A DNA stretch of 5,491 nucleotides, taken from positions 1 to 5,491 of the forward strand of contig CACZPX010000068.1 in assembly GCA_902783095.1 (NCBI GenBank), in the 5' to 3' direction. Below the pieces are notes generated by a model that ran no database searches, was not told where the DNA came from, and saw only the letters and a program-made list of their open reading frames with translations. The stretch's first letter is position 1, and the number at the start of each line of letters is the position of its first letter. Positions 1-5,491 of this stretch are shown piece by piece. Both the position numbers and the translations under genes were made by a program. Source of the DNA: an uncultured Lachnospiraceae bacterium. GTDB lineage: Bacteria; Bacillota; Clostridia; Lachnospirales; Lachnospiraceae.

Positions 1-1080
1 CAGACCGTCCGCGAAATGAACGCCATGCGGGCCTATAAGGCGGCGGTGGACGTCCCGAGCGGCGTCTCTTCCCGCACCGGCGCGGTGATGGGGGAGGCCT
101 TTGCGGCCGATCTTACGGTGACGTTTCAGTATGTCAAGACCGGGCAGCTTCTGTATCCCGGCAGGACCTTATGCGGGGAACTGCTCTGCGCGGATATCGG
201 GATCCCGCCCGTGGGGCTGCCGCAAAACGCCGTCCGCATACCGCAAAAAGAGGATCTGCTGCCGTTCGTTACACGGCCGCAGGACTCCAACAAGGGGACC
301 TTCGGACGGGTGCTGGTGATCGCCGGTTCCGTGAACATGTGCGGCGCGGCCTTTCTTTCCGCGCTGGCCGCGTACCGGAGCGGCGCGGGTCTGGTGGAGA
401 TCTTTACGCCCTGGGAAAACCGCGTGCCGCTGCAGCAGCGCATTCCGGAGGCGGTCCTCACCTGCTATGATACGGAAAATCTGCGCGCCGCGAAGCTTTC
501 CGAGGCACTGTCCCGCGCGGACGCCGTGGTGCTGGGCCCCGGCCTTTCCACCGCAGCCTACGCCGCGGAGCTGGTCTTAAAGACACTTGCGGAGGTGCGT
601 GTCCCGCTCATCATCGACGCGGACGCGCTGAATATCCTGGCGGCAAACAGAGAGTGGTTTACAAAGATCCCTCCCTGCGCTATCATAACACCGCACGTCA
701 AAGAGATGTCCCGGCTGACGGGACAGACGGTGGCGGCCATCAAGGCCGACCCGGTCGCCTGTGCACAGGCCTTCGCCCGCGACCACGCGGTGACCGTGGT
801 CTTAAAGGACGCCGCGACCGTGACGGCGGATCCGGACGGCGCCGTATGTATCAACACGTCCGGCTGCAGCGCCATGGCCACAGGCGGAAGCGGCGACGTG
901 CTGACCGGTATCCTGGGGGCGCGGTGCGCCGCATCGTGCGGGACTACCTTTGAAAACGCTGCCGCGGGCGTGTATCTGCACGGCCTGGCCGGCGAAGAAG
1001 CCGCAAAATCAATAGGAGAGACAGCCGTCATGGCGGGAGACATCGCCGACGGCATCGGAAGAGTTTTATGCCGAATCTGA
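1..1080 (+). CDS. nnr: Bifunctional NAD(P)H-hydrate repair enzyme Nnr, 5'-truncated by the window edge
   Basis: The reading frame is open from base 1, so the true start lies upstream; 359 residues are visible. The family is usually about 490-510 residues, so roughly 130-150 are missing. Nnr repairs damaged NADH/NADPH hydrates in the cytosol: the N-terminal YjeF_N domain epimerises R and S hydrates, and the C-terminal ribokinase-like domain dehydrates the S form using ADP (bacterial type). Residues 1-75 of the fragment are the end of the epimerase domain, with AVDVPSG (15-21), ADLTVTF (36-42) and a following Lys (46). The dehydratase domain shows NKGTFG (97-102), a GPGLS loop (179-183), DADALN (206-211), TPHVKE (230-235) and the GGSGD nucleotide/catalytic loop with Asp299. 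Small departures from the usual pattern are LKDAAT where LKGA-T is common, and SGCSAMATGG where TGN-GMA-GG is common; all core acidic residues remain. The 3' end overlaps alr by 13 bases, which suggests one operon. An acpS gene often lies just upstream in Bacillota, but that is outside the view. Confidence 0.95.
   Translation, partial: QTVREMNAMRAYKAAVDVPSGVSSRTGAVMGEAFAADLTVTFQYVKTGQLLYPGRTLCGELLCADIGIPPVGLPQNAVRIPQKEDLLPFVTRPQDSNKGTFGRVLVIAGSVNMCGAAFLSALAAYRSGAGLVEIFTPWENRVPLQQRIPEAVLTCYDTENLRAAKLSEALSRADAVVLGPGLSTAAYAAELVLKTLAEVRVPLIIDADALNILAANREWFTKIPPCAIITPHVKEMSRLTGQTVAAIKADPVACAQAFARDHAVTVVLKDAATVTADPDGAVCINTSGCSAMATGGSGDVLTGILGARCAASCGTTFENAAAGVYLHGLAGEEAAKSIGETAVMAGDIADGIGRVLCRI
1057..1063 (+). 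promoter_or_regulatory. Ribosome binding site for alr, inside the nnr 3' end
   Basis: GGAAGAG ends four bases before the ATG at 1068 and lies inside the last codons of nnr. It supports this ATG as the alr start and means that ribosomes finishing nnr end within reach of the alr initiation site, a typical set-up for translational coupling. No promoter-like element is visible here. Confidence 0.65.
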
Positions 1081-2183
1081 AACGCGTCAAGGCGCTGGTG
1101 AGCCTGGACAATATCAAATACAACCTGGAACAGATCAGCCGCACGCTGCCGGAAGGCGTGAAAAAGTGCGCCGTCGTCAAGGCGGACGCCTACGGGCACG
1201 GCGTGGTCAATATCGCGAACGCGCTGGCCGGCACGGTGGACTTCTTTGCCGTCGCCACGAGCGACGAGGCGCTGGAGCTCCGCATGGCGGGCGTCAAGAC
1301 CAAGATCTTGCTGCTCGGCTATACCTGGCGGGAAGATTATATCGAGATGATCGAAAACGGCATCCGCATGACGGTCTTTAAATTAAAGGACGCGGAAGCC
1401 ATTTCCCGCGTGGCGCTCTCGCTGGGCAAGAAGGCCGTCCTGCATCTTAAGGTGGACACCGGCATGAACCGCATCGGCTTTCCCTGCACGCCGGAGGCCG
1501 TGGAAGAGGTGCGCGCCATCCGCAAGATGGAGGGCATAGAGGTAGAGGGCATCTTCACCCACTTTGCCAAGGCGGACGAGGCCGACAAGACCTTTTCCTA
1601 CAAGCAGCTGGACCGCTTCCGCGATTTCATCGCGGCGGTGGAGGAGGGCGAGGCGCCCATCCCCATCCATCACTGCGCCAACAGCGCCGCGGTGCTGGAC
1701 ATCCCGGAGGCCGCCATGGACATGGTGCGCATCGGCATCATCCTGTACGGCCTGTATCCCTCCAACGAGGTGCGGCGCAAACTCAACTTAAAGCCCGCCA
1801 TGGAATTAAAAAGCCACATCACCTTCATCAAGGAGGTGGAAAAAGGGCAGGGCATCAGTTATAATCACACCAGGGTGCTCACCTCGCACCGGCGTGTCGC
1901 GACCATCCCGGTGGGCTACGCGGACGGATATCCGCGCATGCTCTCCAACGCCGGCCACGTGATCATCCGCGGACGCCTGGCGCCCATTCTGGGCCGGGTG
2001 TGCATGGACCAGATGATGGTGGACGTCACCTACATCCCCAACGCCGCAGAAGGGGACGAAGTCACGCTGATCGGCTGGGACGGCGATGAGTTTATCGGCG
2101 TGGACGACCTTGCGGCCATCAGCGACCGCTTCAACTACGAGTTCATCTGCGACATCGGACGCCGCGTGCCGCGCGTCTATTAA
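1068..2183 (+). CDS. alr: Alanine racemase (PLP-dependent)
   Basis: This cytosolic enzyme interconverts L- and D-alanine and supplies D-Ala for peptidoglycan cross-link precursors. It is a complete 371-residue protein, normal for the family. The N-terminal TIM-barrel domain carries the PLP Schiff-base lysine Lys38 in AVVKADAYGHG. Lys128 and Arg135, in LKVDTGMNRIGF, match the carbamylated-Lys and Arg positions known from Geobacillus Alr. VRIGIILYGLYP marks the end of the barrel. The C-terminal beta domain supplies the second catalytic base, Tyr265 in GISYNHTR (the same number as in the Geobacillus enzyme), then VGYADGYPR and Cys312-Met313-Asp in GRVCMDQMMVD, which line the substrate entrance. 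All catalytic residues are present, so it should be active. The start at 1068 is supported by a ribosome binding site and by the conserved N-terminus. It overlaps nnr and is probably in the same transcript. Arginine codons are mostly CGC, fitting a well-expressed housekeeping gene. Confidence 0.98.
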   Translation: MPNLKRVKALVSLDNIKYNLEQISRTLPEGVKKCAVVKADAYGHGVVNIANALAGTVDFFAVATSDEALELRMAGVKTKILLLGYTWREDYIEMIENGIRMTVFKLKDAEAISRVALSLGKKAVLHLKVDTGMNRIGFPCTPEAVEEVRAIRKMEGIEVEGIFTHFAKADEADKTFSYKQLDRFRDFIAAVEEGEAPIPIHHCANSAAVLDIPEAAMDMVRIGIILYGLYPSNEVRRKLNLKPAMELKSHITFIKEVEKGQGISYNHTRVLTSHRRVATIPVGYADGYPRMLSNAGHVIIRGRLAPILGRVCMDQMMVDVTYIPNAAEGDEVTLIGWDGDEFIGVDDLAAISDRFNYEFICDIGRRVPRVY

Positions 2184-2224
2184 ACGGAAAAGCAAAAAGC
2201 AAGAAGATAAAAGGAATAAGAAAC

Positions 2225-2231
2225 AAAGGAG
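2225..2231 (+). promoter_or_regulatory. Strong ribosome binding site for yebC
   Basis: AAAGGAG lies six bases before the ATG at 2238, near the ideal Shine-Dalgarno match and spacing. The whole 54-base spacer after alr (2184-2237) is strikingly purine-rich (runs of A and G) with no clear hairpin, so it probably forms an open leader. I see no convincing -35/-10 pair in it and no terminator, so yebC may be read through from nnr-alr. Confidence 0.8.
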
Positions 2232-2237
2232 AACTTT

Positions 2238-2987
2238 ATGTCAGGACATTCCAAGTTTTCAAACATCAAGCACAAAAAGGAGAAGAACGACGCCGCAAAG
2301 GGCAAGATCTTCACCCGTATCGGCCGTGAGATCGCCGTGGCAGTAAAGGACGGCGGCGCCGATCCCGCTTCCAACTCCAAACTGCGCGATATCATCGCCA
2401 AGGCCAAGGCCAACAATATGCCCAACGATACGATCGACCGCAGCATCAAGAAGGCGGCCGGCGACGACGGCAACGTCAACTACACCACCGCGACCTATGA
2501 GGGCTACGGCCCCAACGGCATCGCCATCATCGTGGAATGCCTGACCGACAATAAGAACCGTACCGCCTCCAACGTGCGCAACGCCTTTACCAAGGGCGGC
2601 GGCAGCATCGGCACGCAGGGCTGCGTATCCTTCATGTTTGACAAGAAGGGCCAGATCATCGTTGCCAAAGAGGACTACGAGGAAGACTTTGACGGCGGCT
2701 TTGACGAGCTGATGATGATGGCGCTGGACGCCGGCGCGGAAGACATCACCGAAGAAGAGGACAGCTACGAGATCATCACCAATCCCGACGATTTCACCAC
2801 CGTCCGCGAAGCGCTGGAGGCACAGAAGGTGCCGATGGCGGAAGCCGAGGTGACCATGATCCCCCAGACCTGGGTCACGCTGACCGACGAGGACCAGATC
2901 AAGTATCTCCACAAGATGATGGATCTGCTGGACGATGACGACGACGTGCAGAACGTCTATCACAACTGGGAGAACGAGGACGATTAA
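2238..2987 (+). CDS. yebC: YebC/PmpR-TACO1 family translation factor / transcriptional regulator
   Basis: This complete 249-residue protein has the usual length of the family. It opens with the signature MSGHSKFSNIKHKKEKNDA, followed by KGKIFTRIGREI and NMPNDTIDRSIKKAAG, which form the N-terminal three-helix domain. The middle has the conserved YEGYGPNGIAIIVECLTDNK, the NVRNAFTKGGGSIG stretch and VSFMFDKKG. The C-terminal part is acidic (DLLDDDDDVQNVYHNW) and ends NEDD. Known family roles are twofold. Some members (PmpR, YebC) were described as DNA-binding regulators. Others, like mitochondrial TACO1, act on ribosomes to relieve stalls at proline-rich stretches. Sequence alone does not decide which applies here. 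It follows alr at 54 bases with its own strong ribosome binding site and is closed by a terminator 30 bases after its stop codon. Codon use is regular and GC-ending, as expected for an abundant core protein. Confidence 0.97.
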   Translation: MSGHSKFSNIKHKKEKNDAAKGKIFTRIGREIAVAVKDGGADPASNSKLRDIIAKAKANNMPNDTIDRSIKKAAGDDGNVNYTTATYEGYGPNGIAIIVECLTDNKNRTASNVRNAFTKGGGSIGTQGCVSFMFDKKGQIIVAKEDYEEDFDGGFDELMMMALDAGAEDITEEEDSYEIITNPDDFTTVREALEAQKVPMAEAEVTMIPQTWVTLTDEDQIKYLHKMMDLLDDDDDVQNVYHNWENEDD

Positions 2988-3016
2988 GGTCCGCTTTCGT
3001 CGTGATAAGGCAACAC

Positions 3017-3047
3017 AAAAAGCGCCTCCGCTGTGGGACGCTTTTTT
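3017..3047 (+). terminator. Rho-independent terminator after yebC
   Basis: AAAAAGCG (3017-3024) pairs perfectly with CGCTTTTT (3039-3046). The stem can extend by TCC (3027-3029) with GGA (3036-3038) across a two-base bulge, leaving a six-base loop. It ends in six T residues (3042-3047). The A-tract on the left arm means the mirror strand also has a T run, so it could act in both directions, although no convergent gene is visible. It begins 29 bases after the yebC stop codon and ends only 15 bases before the next start codon. Confidence 0.8.
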
Positions 3048-3051
3048 GAAT

Positions 3052-3060
3052 GAGGAAGAG
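3052..3060 (+). promoter_or_regulatory. Ribosome binding site for the caspase-like gene
   Basis: GAGGAAGAG sits directly before the ATG at 3063, with its AGGA core six bases away. It favours this ATG over the next in-frame one at 3093, which would remove the charged residues before the membrane segment. It lies between the terminator's T-tract and the start codon, so the hairpin itself does not cover it. Confidence 0.75.
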
Positions 3061-3062
3061 CA

Positions 3063-5491
3063 ATGAAAGGAAACCCAAAGCGCCCGGCATGGATGATCGC
3101 GGCGCTCATCGCAGGGATACTGGTGATCGCGGCCGGTGTGTTTTTCGGAATCCGGCTGCTGCAAAAAACCGCGCGGACACAGGATGATACCGTCCGGGAA
3201 GGTTCTTCTGCCGGCTCCACGGAGGCCGGCGCCGATCCGCGTGCAGAAGAGGAGACCGCGCCTGCGGCTGCCCCCGAGATCGTTCCCGCGGAGCGGAAAC
3301 TGGTCCTGCTTGCGGACACCGCGGAGCTCCCCGCAAGGGAAGCCGCTGAAGTGGATCTGACGGTCCGGATCTTTTCCGGCACGGAGCCCGCGGATCTTGA
3401 GATCGTGCACGGAAGCGGAGCGGTCCTGAAAACGGTCGACAGGCAGGATCTGGCGGCGGATGCGGCCGGGAATATGGAAGTAAACATCCGCGTGACGGTG
3501 CCGGCGGCACAGGACGGGATCACGGCCGAATGCCTTACGGCGCGGATGGGGGGCGAAGTTTCCGCCGATCTGATCCTGTACCGCGCCGTGACCGTTACCC
3601 CGGAAATGACGGACCGTCTGTGCGGCATCATGGACGAAGTGTCTGCCGAGGCGGAAGAGGATCTGCTGCGGCTGACCCGTGAGCCGGATGCGCGGGAACT
3701 CCAAACGGTCAGGAAGAGGCTGCTTGCGCTGCTGTCGGCGCGGAACGACGTATCGGCCGCCTGGGAGGCGGGAGCGTCTTCCGTCAGGTTTTCCACTGCG
3801 GACGGTCTTGCCGGCGGCTTTCTGCTGGAGACGGTAAGCGACGATCCGGAGACCTATATGCTGGGGGCACATCCCGCGCGGGAGCCGCTCGCGAAAGACC
3901 TTGCGGACCGGACCGGCGCGCCGTCGGGACAGTTCGTTTACGATCCCTCGTTTTACGACGTTGCGACGGATCCCGACGTCCTGGTACTGACGCCGCTCAG
4001 TGACAGCGACGCGGTCATGCACAGCCTGTGCGTCCGTATGGAGACGCTGGGCTATGAGACCGCAAAGAAGCTCGGCGGCAGCTGCACCGTGTACAACAAA
4101 GGCGTGAAAGACACGCAGGCCATGAACCGTTTTGCGCAGGATCCGCTGACGGATTACGGCACGGTGCTGATCCTGACGCACGGCCTGACGGAAGAACGGC
4201 CGGGCGGGACAAAGCTCTTCAGTATGATCCTGTACCGCGATCCGGATCTAAAGTCCGCCAGAGAGGCGTTTGATGCGTTTGGTGATCTGCAGGGGCTGCC
4301 GGAGTCAGCCCTGGCGGACGCCATCGTTTTAAAGAACAACAGGAAAGAGATCCTGCCGGCGTCGTTCGTCCTGTACTGGACCTATTCATTTAAGGTAGGC
4401 GAGGCGCGTTTCCATAACAGTTTTGATATTGCCGTGACGTCGAACTGGTTTCAGCGGCGGTATCCGGATCTGCGGATGCCCAACACCGTGATCGACTGTG
4501 CGATCTGCCACAGCGGGGCCGACCCGCAGTTTTCCTCCTTCTTTATGGATCACGGCGCATCCTGCATGATTGCGTACCCTTCCGAAGCGGTTGCTGTCGC
4601 CGCGGTCAGGCAGGCGGAGGGACTGATCGGCGACATGCTGAAGCCGGATCCCGCGCTGACGGACGGGGAGGCAGGCAGCAATTACACCCTGCTGAAACTG
4701 TCGCAGCGCATGATCGACTACTGTTATCCCCAGATTTTTACGCAGATCGTCTCGTATCAGAACCTGGATTTTACCTATTCGGGATTCGGACGGCTGCAGG
4801 GAAGCGTATCCGATGCGCAGGGGCAGCCGTGCGGGGACGTGCAGATCCGCGCCTGGCGGTACTGGAACGGCAGGCTGCAGCCGGAACAGAGGGCGGTCAC
4901 CGACGGCTCCGGCACCTTTGTCCTGTCCAGCCTGCCGTGGGGTATGTATCTGCTGCAGGCTTCAGACGGAACGGGGGAGGGCTGCACATCCTTTTCCTTT
5001 GCGGACCGGCTGCAGACGGTATCCGTCATATTAAACGGGGACCAGACAGCGGTCCCGCAGACGGGGGCTTCTCCCGAAATGACGGATGAACAGCGGGAGG
5101 AGACCGCGGCGATACCCGAACGGACCGAGGCGCAAACGGCGGAAAGCGGGGAAACGCCGGGGACGATCCATGACATTGACGTATATGATATCATCGCGCT
5201 GTCCACACAGGGCAGAGCGCAGATCGCCGCACAGTTTGACGCGCCGAGCCAGGACGATCCGGACATGCTCCGCTTCGAAAACGTCGCCTATCTGGGAGAA
5301 AACGGTCATCTGCGGTTCTTCTATGAAGGCGATACGCTCACCTGCGTCAGCTGGACGGCCTATCAGAGTTCGAAGGAGCTCTCCGACAGGATACTCGCCG
5401 ATCTGCGCACCTACGGGCCGGACGGCGCGGTCCGGACGCCCAAAGACGGACAGACGGAACAGAGCGTTGTCGTGGACGGCGTGCCCGTCTA
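3063..5491 (+). CDS. Membrane-anchored caspase-fold (clan CD) peptidase-like protein with transthyretin-like domain, 3'-truncated
   Basis: The frame is open from ATG 3063 to the window edge, giving 809 residues and no stop. Residues 1-9 are basic and 10-32 form one hydrophobic helix without a lipobox, so the bulk is probably outside the cell on a signal anchor. Residues 35-75 are an Ala/Glu/Thr-rich linker; 76-180 alternate like a beta-sandwich; about 182-235 look helical. From 306 the pattern fits a caspase-like fold: strand VLVLTPL (306-312), a helix, then TVYNKG, then strand VLILTHG with His373-Gly374. After a long gap comes TVIDCAICHSG with Cys482, then FFMDHGASCMIAYPSEAV, resembling the GA-x-YIG-x-V stretch after the Cys in clan CD proteins. 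His373 and Cys482 are the likely dyad. Residues 576-658 (LQGSVSDAQGQP, TDGSGTFVLSSLPWGMYLL) match a CarboxypepD_reg/transthyretin-like beta domain. Residues 660-700 are a Glu/Thr/Pro linker, and 702-809 begin another alpha/beta module. The caspase-like call is from pattern only; substrate and activity are unknown. A non-catalytic relative is possible. Confidence 0.72.
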   Translation, partial: MKGNPKRPAWMIAALIAGILVIAAGVFFGIRLLQKTARTQDDTVREGSSAGSTEAGADPRAEEETAPAAAPEIVPAERKLVLLADTAELPAREAAEVDLTVRIFSGTEPADLEIVHGSGAVLKTVDRQDLAADAAGNMEVNIRVTVPAAQDGITAECLTARMGGEVSADLILYRAVTVTPEMTDRLCGIMDEVSAEAEEDLLRLTREPDARELQTVRKRLLALLSARNDVSAAWEAGASSVRFSTADGLAGGFLLETVSDDPETYMLGAHPAREPLAKDLADRTGAPSGQFVYDPSFYDVATDPDVLVLTPLSDSDAVMHSLCVRMETLGYETAKKLGGSCTVYNKGVKDTQAMNRFAQDPLTDYGTVLILTHGLTEERPGGTKLFSMILYRDPDLKSAREAFDAFGDLQGLPESALADAIVLKNNRKEILPASFVLYWTYSFKVGEARFHNSFDIAVTSNWFQRRYPDLRMPNTVIDCAICHSGADPQFSSFFMDHGASCMIAYPSEAVAVAAVRQAEGLIGDMLKPDPALTDGEAGSNYTLLKLSQRMIDYCYPQIFTQIVSYQNLDFTYSGFGRLQGSVSDAQGQPCGDVQIRAWRYWNGRLQPEQRAVTDGSGTFVLSSLPWGMYLLQASDGTGEGCTSFSFADRLQTVSVILNGDQTAVPQTGASPEMTDEQREETAAIPERTEAQTAESGETPGTIHDIDVYDIIALSTQGRAQIAAQFDAPSQDDPDMLRFENVAYLGENGHLRFFYEGDTLTCVSWTAYQSSKELSDRILADLRTYGPDGAVRTPKDGQTEQSVVVDGVPV

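Noticed and set aside
2184..2237. A possible promoter or riboswitch in the alr-yebC spacer
   Set aside because: The spacer is only 54 bases and purine-rich, with no paired arms and no -35/-10 pair; the strong ribosome binding site explains its 3' part.
2934..2984. A repeat-like GAC/GAT/GAG run near the 3' end of yebC
   Set aside because: It simply encodes the acidic tail typical of YebC proteins, so no separate repeat element is needed.
2984..3796. A 270-codon - strand open frame rich in Ser, Arg and Ala
   Set aside because: It is low-complexity translation from the opposite strand of the surface gene, with no ribosome binding site or domain signal.
2259..4181. A 640-codon open frame on the - strand, antisense to yebC and the surface gene
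   Set aside because: It crosses two well-supported + strand genes and the terminator between them, and its translation is Arg/His/Gly-rich without any motif. Long antisense frames are expected in GC-rich genes with GC-ending codons.
4775..5309. Overlapping - strand frames at the right end
   Set aside because: They lie within the continuous + strand frame that encodes a recognisable transthyretin-like domain, and they show no motifs of their own.

Overview
The window looks like chromosomal DNA from a GC-rich, low-oxygen Clostridia-type Bacillota, perhaps near Lachnospiraceae. The support is an nnr-alr gene pair (a common Bacillota arrangement), strong purine-rich Shine-Dalgarno sites, a YebC ending in the VYHNWEN-type tail seen in Clostridia, and high G+C with third positions rich in G/C. 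This placement is inferred from style and gene order, not from a phylogenetic marker. All genes lie on the + strand and are densely packed. There are no tRNA or rRNA genes, CRISPR arrays, insertion sequences or recombination sites that I can see.

Region 1 (1-2183) is a housekeeping pair. The 3' part of nnr (NAD(P)H-hydrate repair, 5' end outside the window) overlaps the start of alr (alanine racemase, complete) by 13 bases, so the two are probably co-transcribed and translationally coupled. Region 2 (2184-3047) is a 54-base purine-rich spacer with a strong ribosome binding site, then a complete yebC/TACO1-family gene, then a Rho-independent terminator.

Region 3 (3063 to the right edge) is one very long open frame, at least 809 codons, that runs off the window. 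It encodes a protein with an N-terminal membrane anchor, an acidic linker, a probable beta-sandwich region, and a segment that reads as a caspase-fold (clan CD) cysteine peptidase with a His-Gly and a Cys-His-Ser-Gly motif. A transthyretin/carboxypeptidase-regulatory-like domain, a second linker and a C-terminal alpha/beta module follow. It is the only part of the window that is not routine and is my candidate for an undescribed cell-surface system. Its codon use differs clearly from that of alr, and its start lies only 15 bases after the terminator, so its expression control is an open question.

The first three genes serve general cell maintenance: cofactor repair, D-alanine for peptidoglycan, and translation or regulation. 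Nothing in the sequence ties the surface peptidase-like protein functionally to them. Whatever it works with probably lies beyond the right edge.
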